64,000 nt of DNA from Hydrocarboniphaga effusa AP103. Lineage in GTDB: Bacteria > Pseudomonadota > Gammaproteobacteria > Nevskiales > Nevskiaceae. A program made the position numbers and the translations under genes. Where the stretch lies: positions 434,001 to 498,000 of the forward strand of contig NZ_AKGD01000003.1 of NCBI RefSeq assembly GCF_000271305.1, read 5' to 3'. Positions 55,856-64,000 of this stretch are shown piece after piece (within the stretch, counting starts at the first letter, position 1; the number at the start of each line of letters is the position of its first letter). The notes beneath the pieces are model-generated. The model searched no databases. It saw nothing but the letters and a program-made list of their open reading frames with translations, and had not been told where the DNA came from.

Positions 55856-57775
55856 ATGTCCATTCAAATCACCTTCCCCGACGGCAACGTCAAAAGCTAC
55901 GACGCGCCGCCGACCGGCCTGTCGATCGCGCAGGGCATTTCGCCTGGCCTGGCCAAGAAGGCCGCGCTGATCAAGCTCGACGGCGAGCTCTACGATCTCA
56001 CTCGCCCGATCGAGCGCAGTGCTGCGATCGAAATCGTCACGCGCGACAAGCCCGAAGTGCTTGACGTGATTCGTCACGATGCCGCGCATGTGCTGGCCCA
56101 GGCCGTGCAGGAGCTGTTCCCCGGAACGCAGATCACCTTCGGTCCGTCGACCGACGTGGGCTTCTACTACGACTTCGCGCGCAGCGAGCCTTTCAGCGAA
56201 TCCGATCTCGAAGTGATCGAGGCCCGCATGCGCGACATCGTCAAGCGCGATCTGCCGATCACGCGCGAAGTCTGGCCGCGCGAGCAGGTGATCGAGTTCT
56301 TCGAAAAGAGTGGCGAGAAGTTCAAGGCCGAATGGGTTTCCGAAGGCATCGCGGCCGGCGAAGAGATCAGCATCTATCGCCAGGGCCAGGATTGGCTCGA
56401 CATGTGCCGCGGCCCGCATCTGGCGTCGACCGCCAAGCTCGGCACCGCGTTCAAGCTCACCAAGGTCAGCGGCGCTTACTGGCGCGGCGATGCCAACAAC
56501 GCGCAGTTGCAGCGCATCTACGGCGTGGCCTTCGCGACCGACGATGAGCTCAAGGCTTATCTGAAGATGGTCGAGGAAGCCGAGAAGCGCGATCACCGTA
56601 AGCTCGCCAAGCAGCTCGACCTGTTCCATCAGCAGGAGGAAGCGCCCGGCATGGTGTTCTGGCACCCGAAGGGCTGGGCGATCTGGCAGGCGGTCGAGCA
56701 GTACGTGCGCGGTGTTTATCGCCGCAGCGGCTATCAGGAAGTGCGCGGCCCGCAGATCATGGATGTCTCGCTGTGGAAGCGTTCGGGCCACTGGGACAAC
56801 TACCAGGAGAACATGTTCTTCACCGAGTCCGAGAAGCGGACCTATGCGGTGAAGCCGATGAATTGCCCGGGCCATGTGCAGATCTACAATGCCGGCCTGC
56901 GCAGCTATCGCGATCTGCCGATCCGCTACGGCGAGTTCGGCGGCTGCCATCGCAACGAACCGAGCGGCGGCTTGCACGGCATCATGCGCGTGCGCGCGTT
57001 CACGCAGGACGACGGCCACATCTTCTGTACGCCCGAGCAGGTCGAAGGCGAAGTGACCGCCTTCCACCAGCAGGCGATGAAGGTCTACGCCGACTTCGGC
57101 TTCGACACCATCGCGGTCAAGCTCGCGCTGCGTCCGGACAAGCGCCTGGGCACCGAAGAGGCCTGGGATCACGCCGAGAATTCGCTGCGTGCTGCGCTGC
57201 GCGCGGCTGGCGTGGAATGGGAAGAGCTGCCGGGCGAGGGCGCGTTCTATGGCCCGAAGATCGAGTATCACATGAAGGATTCGATCGGCCGCAGCTGGCA
57301 GGTCGGAACCATGCAGTTCGATCCGATGATGCCCGAGCGCCTCGACGCCGAGTACGTTGACGAGCATTCGCAGAAGCGCCGCCCGATCATGCTGCATCGT
57401 GCGATCGTGGGTTCGATGGAGCGCTTCATCGGCATCCTGATCGAGCATCACGCCGGTGCCATGCCGCTGTGGCTCGCGCCCGTGCAGGCCGTGGTCGCGC
57501 CGATCGTGTCGGATGCGGATGGCTATGCGACTGAAGTGTGCGAGGCACTGAAGGACGCGGGCCTGCGTGCGGACACCGATCTGCGCAACGAGAAGATCAA
57601 CTACAAGATCCGCGAGCACTCGGTGCACAAGGTGCCGGTGATCGTCGTCGTCGGCCGCAAGGAAGCCGAAGAGAAGACCGTCACGCTGCGTCGTCTCGGT
57701 GTCGAGTACCAGAAGACCATGCCGCTGGCCGAGGCGATCGCGCTGCTCAGCGCCGACGCCAAGGCGCCGGCCTGA
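55856..57775 (+). CDS. thrS: Threonine--tRNA ligase
   Basis: A 639-residue ThrRS with all domains: N-terminal TGS ([20 protein letters not shown]), editing domain with zinc-like [20 protein letters not shown] and the second-additional-domain Cys/His in [16 protein letters not shown], and the class II core with [20 protein letters not shown] (zinc Cys), [20 protein letters not shown] (motif 2) and the motif 3 Arg in [20 protein letters not shown]. The anticodon-binding domain closes the protein. Ribosome site GAAGGAAA. In many proteobacteria infC follows; here an M23 peptidase gene does. Confidence 0.97.
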   Translation: MSIQITFPDGNVKSYDAPPTGLSIAQGISPGLAKKAALIKLDGELYDLTRPIERSAAIEIVTRDKPEVLDVIRHDAAHVLAQAVQELFPGTQITFGPSTDVGFYYDFARSEPFSESDLEVIEARMRDIVKRDLPITREVWPREQVIEFFEKSGEKFKAEWVSEGIAAGEEISIYRQGQDWLDMCRGPHLASTAKLGTAFKLTKVSGAYWRGDANNAQLQRIYGVAFATDDELKAYLKMVEEAEKRDHRKLAKQLDLFHQQEEAPGMVFWHPKGWAIWQAVEQYVRGVYRRSGYQEVRGPQIMDVSLWKRSGHWDNYQENMFFTESEKRTYAVKPMNCPGHVQIYNAGLRSYRDLPIRYGEFGGCHRNEPSGGLHGIMRVRAFTQDDGHIFCTPEQVEGEVTAFHQQAMKVYADFGFDTIAVKLALRPDKRLGTEEAWDHAENSLRAALRAAGVEWEELPGEGAFYGPKIEYHMKDSIGRSWQVGTMQFDPMMPERLDAEYVDEHSQKRRPIMLHRAIVGSMERFIGILIEHHAGAMPLWLAPVQAVVAPIVSDADGYATEVCEALKDAGLRADTDLRNEKINYKIREHSVHKVPVIVVVGRKEAEEKTVTLRRLGVEYQKTMPLAEAIALLSADAKAPA

Positions 57776-58686
57776 TGACTCTCGTAGGGCGGATCGTGAG
57801 CCGCCGTTTGCTGTCGATGGGCAAACAGCGGCGGGTCTCGACTCGCCCTACGGTTCTGTTCGCGCTGCTGCTGTCTGCTTCCAATGCGATCGCCGCGTCG
57901 CCGCAGATCGAAGGCCAGTGGAGGCAGGGCGAGTTGCTGCGCGGGCATGTCGAGCCCGGCTCCCAAGTCCGCTTCAAGGGCCAGCGCGTCAACGTCGGAG
58001 GCGACGGGCTTTTCATCATCGGACTCGATCGCGACGAGCCGGCCAAGGTCGAGCTCGAAGTCGTCGAGCCCAGCGGCAGCGCGCACACGAGCACGCACGC
58101 GGTCGCGACGCGTCAGTACAAGATCCAGCGCATCGACGGTCTGCCGCAGGACAAGGTCAACGCGCCGCCCGAGCTGAGCGCGCGCATCGAGCGCGAAGCC
58201 GCGCTCGTGCGAAAAGCCCGCTTTCGCGACACGCCGCGCACCGATTTTCTGCAGGGCTTCATCTGGCCGTGCACCGGCCGCATCTCGGGCGTCTACGGAT
58301 CGCAGCGCATTTTGAACGGCGAGTCCAAGCAGCCGCATTACGGCGTCGATGTCGCGGCGCCGACCGGAACGCCCGTGAAAGCGCCGGCCGGCGGCGTCGT
58401 CACGCTCGCCGAGCCCGACTTGTACTACACCGGCGGCACCCTCATCATCGACCACGGCCACGGATTGGCCTCGGCGTTTCTGCATTTGTCGAAGCTCAGG
58501 GCCAAGGTGGGCGACGTGGTGGAGCAGGGACAGGTCGTGGCCTCGTCCGGGGCAACCGGGCGTGCGACCGGGCCGCATCTGGATTGGCGCATCAGCTGGC
58601 TCGATGCACGCATCGATCCGCAGCGCCTGGTTCCCGCAATGCCGTCCACGTCATCCAAGAAAGAATCGAAAAAAGCCAAACCATGA
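57775..58686 (+). CDS. M23 peptidase (LytM) domain protein
   Basis: A 303-residue exported endopeptidase-like protein. The ATG at 57775 overlaps the thrS stop by one base; an internal ATG at 57817 gives MGKQRRVSTRPTVLFALLLS with a clean signal peptide ending NAIAAS and is a good alternative. The M23 core has YGVDVAAPTGTPVKAPAGGV, LIIDHGHGLASAFLHLSKLR and GRATGPHLDWRISWLDARID, with zinc ligands in the YGVD (where the common H is Y-G-V-D) and HLDW motifs. It may cleave peptidoglycan or activate amidases. The 5' end is built from a palindromic element (see repeat). Confidence 0.88.
   Translation: MTLVGRIVSRRLLSMGKQRRVSTRPTVLFALLLSASNAIAASPQIEGQWRQGELLRGHVEPGSQVRFKGQRVNVGGDGLFIIGLDRDEPAKVELEVVEPSGSAHTSTHAVATRQYKIQRIDGLPQDKVNAPPELSARIEREAALVRKARFRDTPRTDFLQGFIWPCTGRISGVYGSQRILNGESKQPHYGVDVAAPTGTPVKAPAGGVVTLAEPDLYYTGGTLIIDHGHGLASAFLHLSKLRAKVGDVVEQGQVVASSGATGRATGPHLDWRISWLDARIDPQRLVPAMPSTSSKKESKKAKP
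57783..57852. repeat. 70-bp inverted-repeat element inside the M23 gene 5' end
   Basis: CGTAGGGCG (57783-57791) mirrors CGCCCTACG (57844-57852). Inside, CCGCCGTTTGC pairs imperfectly with GGCAAACAGCGGCGG. It is a REP/MITE-like hairpin of a different type from the CTCTCCCGC family. It encodes residues 4-26 of the M23 protein including an in-frame ATG. Confidence 0.65.
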
Positions 58687-59147
58687 AGTTTTTGCTGCGC
58701 TTGATCGTGCTGGTGCTGCTGGTCGCCGTTGCCGGCCTCGCGGTAGGCACCTATTACACGCTGACGCCGCCGTCCGATCTGTATCTGAGCAAGGGCGAAT
58801 TCAGCGGTTGCCCCAAGCGGCCGAGCTGCGTGTCCTCGATGGCCAAGGACGATCTGCACAAGGTCGCGGCACTCGGTTATACGGGCGACATGGGCATCAA
58901 CTACGTGATCATGCACGAGGTCGTCGAGCGCCTTGGGGGCCAGATCCAGCAGGAGCAGTCGGGCTACATCCATGCGGTTTTCGCCGCGCCGCGCTTCGGC
59001 TTTCCGCTGCGCGACGACCTCGAAGTGCTGATGCTTGCGAACGGCCGCGTCGACGTGCGCTCGGCTTCGCGCTTCGCCTACGACGATGCCGGTAGCAATC
59101 GGGCCCGGGTCGAGCAACTCCGGCAGGCATTCGAAGCGATGCCCTGA
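58683..59147 (+). CDS. DUF1499 family protein
   Basis: A 154-residue protein with one N-terminal membrane anchor or signal (LLRLIVLVLLVAVAGLAVGT). The DUF1499 pattern is clear: CPKRPSCVSSMAKDDLHKVA, QSGYIHAVFAAPRFGFPLRD and VDVRSASRFAYDDAGSNRAR. Function unknown. Its ATG overlaps the stop of the M23 gene, so they form one operon with thrS. Confidence 0.92.
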   Translation: MKFLLRLIVLVLLVAVAGLAVGTYYTLTPPSDLYLSKGEFSGCPKRPSCVSSMAKDDLHKVAALGYTGDMGINYVIMHEVVERLGGQIQQEQSGYIHAVFAAPRFGFPLRDDLEVLMLANGRVDVRSASRFAYDDAGSNRARVEQLRQAFEAMP

Positions 59148-59309
59148 GTGGTTCGCAACTTGCCGTCCTACTGTGAAATCGACACCTGATTCAGGAAATG
59201 CGTTTTTGTAAGCTGCCTGCTTCATTGCACTGCCAGACTGACGGGCTTGGACCCCACCGCCGGCGCAGCGCCAGCCCATTTCTGTTTTGAAAGAGCGCCA
59301 GAACTAAGA

Positions 59310-60272
59310 ATGCCCATCGCACTGATCTTCGGCGGCACCGGCTATATCGGAACGAATCTCGCCGAGAGCCTGGTCGCCGATGCCGGCACCCGCGTCGTTG
59401 TTGCCGACATCAAACCGCCCGAGCGGGAGATTCCGGGTGTGAGCTATGTGCACTGCGATGTGCGTAAGCCGATCGATGCGAGCCTGTTCGCAGGCCTGCA
59501 GATCGACTGGATCTTCAACTTCGCGGCCATCCATCGTGAGCCCGGCCACGCGGCGCACGAGTATTACGACACCAACCTCGCCGGCGCCGAAAACGTCTGC
59601 GCCCTAGCCGAGGCGATCGGCTGCGACCGTATCCTGTTCTCGTCGAGCATCTCGGTTTACGGTCCCACGCCCGCTGCGACGAGCGAGCAATCGACCAAGC
59701 TGCCGAACACGCCCTACGGCGTCACCAAGCTGATCGCCGAATACATGCATCGCGAATGGTTGGCGCGCGGCGCTTCGCGCAAGCTCGTGATCGTTCGTCC
59801 CGGTGTGATCTACGGCCCGGCCGATCCGGGCAATATCCTGCGCATGATTCGCGCGATCCGGCGCGGTTATTTCGTGCTGCCGACCGCGAGCACGATCAAG
59901 AAATCCTACGGCTATATCTACGGGCTGATCGACAGCATGCGCTACGCGATGTCGTTGCCCGAATCGCTCGTGCTCTACAACTACGTGGAGCGCGAGACGA
60001 TGCCGCTGGGGCAGATGATCGCGACGATCAACGAAGTCTTCGGAAGCTCGGGCCGGCTGATTCGTGCGCCGATGAGCCTGCTCGTGCTGGCCGCCAAGCT
60101 CATCCAGTCGGTGAATCCGAACCTCAACGGCATCCACCCCGACCGGGTGCGCAAGGTCGGGCGTCCGACGCATATCGTGCCGGGCTTCCTGATCGAGCGC
60201 GGCTTCGATTTCCGCTACGACTTCAAGAGCTCCCTGCAGCACTGGAAGCAGGCCAGGCCCAGCGATTTCTGA
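59310..60272 (+). CDS. NAD-dependent epimerase/dehydratase
   Basis: A 320-residue extended short-chain dehydrogenase. The NAD loop is IFGGTGYIGTNLAESLVADA; the acidic strand end VVVADIKPPE selects NAD; DWIFNFAAIHREPGHAAHEY and FSSSISVYGPTPAAT contain the Ser; the catalytic Tyr-xxx-Lys is TPYGVTKLIAEYMHREWLAR (YGVTK). Such enzymes act on nucleotide sugars in polysaccharide synthesis; the exact sugar is not evident. The ATG at 59310 is chosen because it starts directly at the fold. It converges with ruvX. Confidence 0.9.
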   Translation: MPIALIFGGTGYIGTNLAESLVADAGTRVVVADIKPPEREIPGVSYVHCDVRKPIDASLFAGLQIDWIFNFAAIHREPGHAAHEYYDTNLAGAENVCALAEAIGCDRILFSSSISVYGPTPAATSEQSTKLPNTPYGVTKLIAEYMHREWLARGASRKLVIVRPGVIYGPADPGNILRMIRAIRRGYFVLPTASTIKKSYGYIYGLIDSMRYAMSLPESLVLYNYVERETMPLGQMIATINEVFGSSGRLIRAPMSLLVLAAKLIQSVNPNLNGIHPDRVRKVGRPTHIVPGFLIERGFDFRYDFKSSLQHWKQARPSDF

Positions 60273-60279
60273 GCGCGGC

Positions 60280-60708
60280 TCAGCCCTGCTCGGCGAGCCA
60301 CTGTTCGAGCACGATGCGTGCGGCCTGGCCGTCGCGGTCGCCCTTGCGTACGCGGCGATTCATGCGCCCGCTCGAGCGCGCGTCGCGCAGCTCGTAATCG
60401 GCCGCGCGTGAGGAATAGCGCTCGTCGATCAGGTGCACCTGCAGGCCGCTGCGCTGTTGCAGGCTGCGGGCGAAGCGCCGCGCCGGTTCGGTGATGGCCT
60501 GTTCGCTGCCGTCCTCGTCGAGCGGCAAGCCGACGATCAACGCGACCGGCCGCCATTCGTGGATCAGCTTGTTGACCGCGGCCCAGTCGGGTTGCGCATG
60601 CACGGCGATGGCTGCCAGCGGTCGCGCCGTCTGCGTGAGGCTGTCGCCGACGGCGGTGCCGATGCGCTTGGAGCCGTAGTCGAACGCCAGGTAAGTGCCG
60701 CCGCTCAA
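60280..60708 (-). CDS. ruvX: Holliday junction resolvase RuvX/YqgF
   Basis: A 142-residue RNase H-fold nuclease. LAFDYGSKRIGTAVGD has the first catalytic Asp; ALIVGLPLDEDGSEQAITEP the Glu/Asp region; HLIDERYSSRAADYEL the ERYSS motif. It acts in pre-16S rRNA 5' maturation and possibly recombination. Its ATG overlaps the algH stop, the common algH-ruvX arrangement. Confidence 0.94.
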   Translation of the reverse strand: MSGGTYLAFDYGSKRIGTAVGDSLTQTARPLAAIAVHAQPDWAAVNKLIHEWRPVALIVGLPLDEDGSEQAITEPARRFARSLQQRSGLQVHLIDERYSSRAADYELRDARSSGRMNRRVRKGDRDGQAARIVLEQWLAEQG

Positions 60709-61265
60709 GCGTGACCGGCGGAGGCCGTGAGCTGGGTGACGTCGACGCCGAGCAGGCGCGTCGCAGCCTGCCAGCGATCGCGCGCGGGCAGCGTGAACAG
60801 GATGGACGAATCGACCGGCGTATTGAGCCAGGAGTTGTGCAGGATCTCGTCTTCGAGCTGGCCTGCGCCCCAGCCGGCGTAGCCGAGCGTGACGATGTAG
60901 TGCTCGGGCCCCTCACCGCTGCCGATCGCCCCGAGAATGTCGCGCGAGGTGGTGATGTAGAGATCGTCCTGCACCTGCAGGGAAGATTCCCATCCGCCGG
61001 GCTCGCGATGCACGACGAAGCCGCGCTCGGGCTGCACGGGTCCGCCCCAGTAGATCGGTCGGTCTTCGCCCATCTTCTCGTGATCGACGCCCATCTGGTC
61101 GAGCATCGCGGTCAGCGCGAGTTCGGTCGGGCGATTGATGACCAGGCCCACCGCACCCTGGTCATTGTGCTCGCAGAGCAGCGACACCGTGTGGTTGAAC
61201 TGATCGTCCTCGAGGCCGGGCATGGCGACGAGGAACTGGTTCTTCAGGAATTCACCGGAGCTCAT
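60705..61265 (-). CDS. algH: YqgE/AlgH family protein
   Basis: A 186-residue YqgE/AlgH protein of unknown biochemical activity, linked to alginate/virulence regulation in Pseudomonas. MSSGEFLKNQFLVAMPGLED, HTVSLLCEHNDQGAVGLVIN, VYWGGPVQPERGFVVHREPG-like IYWGGPVQPERGFVVHREPG and YIVTLGYAGWGAGQLEDEIL match the family. The ATG at 61263-61265 is preferred to a farther upstream start. Confidence 0.94.
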   Translation of the reverse strand: MSSGEFLKNQFLVAMPGLEDDQFNHTVSLLCEHNDQGAVGLVINRPTELALTAMLDQMGVDHEKMGEDRPIYWGGPVQPERGFVVHREPGGWESSLQVQDDLYITTSRDILGAIGSGEGPEHYIVTLGYAGWGAGQLEDEILHNSWLNTPVDSSILFTLPARDRWQAATRLLGVDVTQLTASAGHA

Positions 61266-61385
61266 GATGCGAGTATTCCTCTGGACGTTTGGTCGAAGCA
61301 AGCGCTGAGTCCTTGCGAACGGACCGGTCCGTCGGTAATGCGGAAACCACCGCAGGATCGATGAAGCGGATCGCTTGCGGCGCGA

Positions 61386-62339
61386 TCAGGGCAGCCGCTT
61401 CTCGATCGCCTGGATCAGCAGCCCGCCGATGTCGGTGCCGAAGGCCGCGTCGATCTCGCGCGCGCAGGTCGGGCTCGTCACGTTGATCTCGGTCAGGTGT
61501 TCGCCGATCACGTCGAGGCCGACGAACAGCAGGCCCCGGCGCTTGAGCTCGGGGCCCACGGCCAGCGCGATCTGGCGGTCGCGCTCGGTCAGAGGGCGCG
61601 GCTCGCCGCTGCCGCCCGCCGCGAGATTGCCGCGCGTCTCGCCGGCCTGCGGGACGCGCGCGAGGCAATACGGAACCGGCTCGCCGTCGACGACGAGCAC
61701 GCGTTTGTCGCCGTCGCGGATGCTGGGCAGATATTGCTGCGCGACGATCGTTCGGGTGCCGAGCAAGGTCAGCTGCTCGATCACCGAGCCGAGGTTCATC
61801 CCGTCGCTGGCGACGCGGAAAATGCCCATGCCGCCCATACCGTCGACCGGCTTGTAGATCACGTCGCGATGCTCGGCGTGAAACGCGCGCAGGATCGCAG
61901 AGTCGCGCGCGAACAGCGTCGGCGGCACGAGTTCGGGGAACCAGGCCGTGAACATCTTCTCGTTGCAGTCGCGCAGCGACTCGGGCTTGTTGACTACCAG
62001 CGCGCCCTGGGCTTCGGCGCGTTCGAGCAGGTAGGTCGTCGTCACATATTCGAGATCGAACGGCGGGTCCTTGCGCATCGCGATCGCATCGATTTCGCCG
62101 AGCTTGACGGCGGTCGCTTCACCGGCGAATTCGTACCAGTGCTTGCTGTCGTCGAACACGGTGACCGGTCGCGCACGACCCAAGGCGATGCCGTCGCGCA
62201 GCCACAGGTCGGCCATCTCGAGATACAGCAGCTGCCAGCCGCGCTTCTGGGCGGCGAGCATGATCGCGAGCGTGGTGTCCTTGTACGGCTTGATGGACCC
62301 GATCGGGTCCATGATGACGCCGAGCCGTCGGGCGCTCAT
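61386..62339 (-). CDS. gshB: Glutathione synthetase GshB
   Basis: A 317-residue ATP-grasp enzyme joining gamma-glutamylcysteine and glycine. LGVIMDPIGSIKPYKDTTLA, MRKDPPFDLEYVTTTYLLER, DVIYKPVDGMGGMGIFRVAS (ATP-binding Gly-rich loop), GETRGNLAAGGSGE and INVTSPTCAREIDA are the family motifs. Its ATG overlaps the gshA stop by one base, so glutathione synthesis is one operon. Confidence 0.96.
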   Translation of the reverse strand: MSARRLGVIMDPIGSIKPYKDTTLAIMLAAQKRGWQLLYLEMADLWLRDGIALGRARPVTVFDDSKHWYEFAGEATAVKLGEIDAIAMRKDPPFDLEYVTTTYLLERAEAQGALVVNKPESLRDCNEKMFTAWFPELVPPTLFARDSAILRAFHAEHRDVIYKPVDGMGGMGIFRVASDGMNLGSVIEQLTLLGTRTIVAQQYLPSIRDGDKRVLVVDGEPVPYCLARVPQAGETRGNLAAGGSGEPRPLTERDRQIALAVGPELKRRGLLFVGLDVIGEHLTEINVTSPTCAREIDAAFGTDIGGLLIQAIEKRLP

Positions 62340-63643
62340 CAGGCGGCCTTGGCGAGCATGCGGCTCGCGGCGACTTCGCGTGCGGCCGCGAGCAAGGCCA
62401 GGCGCGCGACGATGCCGTAGGCGTAGGAGCGATTCGGCAGCGCATCGGGCGCGAGCGTGCGATCGGGGTGGCTGCAACAGCTCTCGAACGCGAGCGGCTT
62501 GAACGACATGCCCGGCGAGTTGAGGTTCTCCTGGTTGCCGCGCTTTTCATTGACGCGGTAGAAGCCGCCGACGACGAAGCGATCGATCATATAGACCACC
62601 GGCTCGGCGGTGTGATGTTCCGGGCCCCAGGTTTCGAAGGTGTAGACGCCTTCCTGGATGATCGCGCCGGTGACGTCGCGGCCTTCCTTGGCGCTCGCCA
62701 TGTGGGTGCGCGCCTTGCGGTTCATCTCGCGCACGTCGTCGACCGACTTCACCGTCATCACGCCCATGCCGTAGGTGCCGGCATCGGCCTTGACGATGAC
62801 GAAGGGCTCTTCCTTGATGTCGTACTGCTTGTACTTGGCCTTGATGTCCTCGAGCAGCAGCTCGACGTTGCTGACCAGGCATTCCTCGCCTTCGCGCTTG
62901 AGGAAGTTGATCTGCCCGCAATTGCGGAACAGCGGGTCGACGAGCCAGGAGTCGATGCCGGCCACTTCGCCGAAATCGCGCGCCACCTCGCGGTAGAAGC
63001 CGAAGTGATGCGACTTGAGCCGCGCATGCCAGCCGAGCGCCTGCGGTGGCAGCACCTGCTGTTCGACGCCATCGAGGATCGGCGGAATGCCGGCCGACAG
63101 ATCGTTGTTGAGCAGCACCACGCAGGGATCGAAATCGGCGAGATGCACGCGATTGCCGGTGCGCTGCAGTGGTTCCAGATGCAGCGTGCGTCCCGAGATT
63201 TCGAGCGTCAGATCGGTGGGCTCGCGCAAATCCGGAATCACCGAGCCGATGCGCACGTGGAAGCCGGCTTTCTGGATCAGGTCGAACAGCGTCGCCACGT
63301 TTTCGAGATAGAACTTGTTGCGCGTGTGGTTTTCGGGCACCAGCAGCAGGCTCTTGGCGTCAGGACACACGCGTTCGACGGCCGACTGGATCGCCTGCAC
63401 GCAGAGCGATTCGAATTCGGGGTTCAGGTTGTTGAAGCCGCCCGGGAACAGGTTGGTGTCGACCGGAGCGAGCTTGAAGCCCGCGTTGCGCAGGTCGACC
63501 GAGCAGTAGAACGGCGGTGCGGTCTTGTGCCACTGGCTGCGGAACCAGGCCTCGATGTCGGCCGACCGTTGCAGCAGCTGGGTTTCGAAGCGCAGCAGCG
63601 GCGCGGTGTTGCCGGTGCTCAGCGAGGGGGCAGTTCCAGTCAT
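62339..63643 (-). CDS. gshA: Glutamate--cysteine ligase GshA (Acidithiobacillus type)
   Basis: A 434-residue gamma-glutamylcysteine synthetase of the proteobacterial form named after Acidithiobacillus ferrooxidans, unrelated in sequence to E. coli GshA. CSVDLRNAGFKLAPVDTNLF and PGGFNNLNPEFESLCVQ, LLVPENHTRNKFYLENVATL, PFVIVKADAGTYGMGVMTVK and YMIDRFVVGGFYRVNEKRGN are characteristic. The ATG at 63641-63643 is preferred over an upstream frame. First gene of the gshA-gshB pair. Confidence 0.94.
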   Translation of the reverse strand: MTGTAPSLSTGNTAPLLRFETQLLQRSADIEAWFRSQWHKTAPPFYCSVDLRNAGFKLAPVDTNLFPGGFNNLNPEFESLCVQAIQSAVERVCPDAKSLLLVPENHTRNKFYLENVATLFDLIQKAGFHVRIGSVIPDLREPTDLTLEISGRTLHLEPLQRTGNRVHLADFDPCVVLLNNDLSAGIPPILDGVEQQVLPPQALGWHARLKSHHFGFYREVARDFGEVAGIDSWLVDPLFRNCGQINFLKREGEECLVSNVELLLEDIKAKYKQYDIKEEPFVIVKADAGTYGMGVMTVKSVDDVREMNRKARTHMASAKEGRDVTGAIIQEGVYTFETWGPEHHTAEPVVYMIDRFVVGGFYRVNEKRGNQENLNSPGMSFKPLAFESCCSHPDRTLAPDALPNRSYAYGIVARLALLAAAREVAASRMLAKAA

Positions 63644-63809
63644 AAATCGTCCTGTGGTCCGGCCCGAGGGCGGGTGCGGCATGGTAGCGTCATTCGCAGG
63701 TGGGGACCGCCGGCCCGATTGCAAGGCCGGACGGGTTGCCGATGATCGGCGGTCCGCCGGAATGGCCGGGCAGAGGGCTCACGAGCGACCCCATGCAAAT
63801 TCAATCGGG

Positions 63810-63815
63810 TACAAT
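63810..63815 (+). promoter_or_regulatory. Possible -10 box of fdxA
   Basis: TACAAT, one mismatch from TATAAT, in the gshA-fdxA intergenic region. No clear -35 element is seen. A T-rich stretch follows before the ATG. Confidence 0.3.
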
Positions 63816-63868
63816 GCCGGCCGTTTTTTGTTTCTCAATTTTGTATTCACGAAATCTCAGCCGCCGCC

Positions 63869-64000
63869 ATGACCTTCGTCGTCACCGAAAACTGCATCAA
63901 GTGCAAGTACACCGATTGTGTCGAGGTGTGTCCGGTCGACTGTTTCCACGAGGGTCCGAACTTCCTCGTCATCGATCCCGAAGAGTGCATCGACTGCACG
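63869..64000 (+). CDS. fdxA: 7Fe ferredoxin FdxA, 5' part cut by window edge
   Basis: The first 44 residues of a seven-iron (3Fe-4S plus 4Fe-4S) ferredoxin: [20 protein letters not shown], then [12 protein letters not shown] and [11 protein letters not shown]. The cysteine spacing is that of FdxA. A TACAAT hexamer at 63810-63815 lies 53 bases upstream and is a plausible -10. Electron carrier; it is divergent from gshA. Confidence 0.95.
   Translation, partial: MTFVVTENCIKCKYTDCVEVCPVDCFHEGPNFLVIDPEECIDCT

Noticed and set aside
54938..57628. 896-codon frame antisense to gltX and thrS
   Set aside because: Crosses two well-defined tRNA synthetase genes and has shadow composition (repeated LxxxLRxxRA).

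Overview
The window reads as chromosome from a GC-rich gammaproteobacterium. Several things point there: the single-subunit arginine succinyltransferase and AstD of the AST pathway, the AguA/AguB agmatine route, LolC/LolD, ComEC, AlgH-RuvX, an Acidithiobacillus-type GshA, and tRNAs with proteobacterial sequence. The TetR / TonB-receptor / acyl-CoA synthetase cluster and overall gene style suggest a Nevskiales- or Xanthomonadales-like lineage (Solimonadaceae or Steroidobacteraceae are plausible). That placement is inference, not a match.

Layout. 0-7 kb: a catabolic cluster (partial acyl-CoA synthetase, TonB receptor, TetR regulator with two candidate operators, a secreted methyltransferase-fold protein), then trhO with a DUF1615 lipoprotein. 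7-14.6 kb: a minus-strand stress-type cassette of an omega-like small protein, a KaiC-like ATPase broken by a 7-bp tandem duplication, a hybrid histidine kinase, two ferritin-like proteins, and the debris of a flavoprotein gene. 14.6-21 kb: small secreted and hypothetical proteins, a nitroreductase, a CigR-like protein, a lipoprotein amidohydrolase, and the 3' half of a tRNA-Ser. 21-31 kb: an accessory region with a frameshifted gene, a cysteine-synthase-like enzyme, a truncated IS5-type transposase, a 1466-residue RHS protein with a glycine-zipper C-terminus followed by a small zinc-ribbon membrane protein, and an A/T-rich P-loop ATPase lying against the nrdB terminator.

31-46 kb: nrdB; a DUF2214 membrane gene wrecked by a duplication with 500-bp spacing; tRNA-Pro; astD-astA and an M20 peptidase; a divergent polar amino-acid ABC transporter; tRNA-Arg; an Ig-like lipoprotein; alanine dehydrogenase; tRNA-His; and aguA-aguB. 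Palindromic REP-like repeats are scattered between these genes, often in inverted pairs. 46-64 kb is mostly housekeeping: entericidin, lolC-lolD, a glutathione transferase, comEC, hisI, a pterin-synthase-like protein, gltX, thrS, an M23 peptidase, a DUF1499 protein, an epimerase, ruvX, algH, gshB-gshA and the start of a 7Fe ferredoxin gene.

How the genes work together: arginine and agmatine handling recurs (AST genes, M20 peptidase, amino-acid importer, AguA/AguB, alanine dehydrogenase), as do redox and thiol protection (GshA/GshB, glutathione transferase, ferritins, nitroreductase). The best candidates for something undescribed are the RHS C-terminal domain with its adjacent membrane protein, and the neighbouring solitary ATPase.
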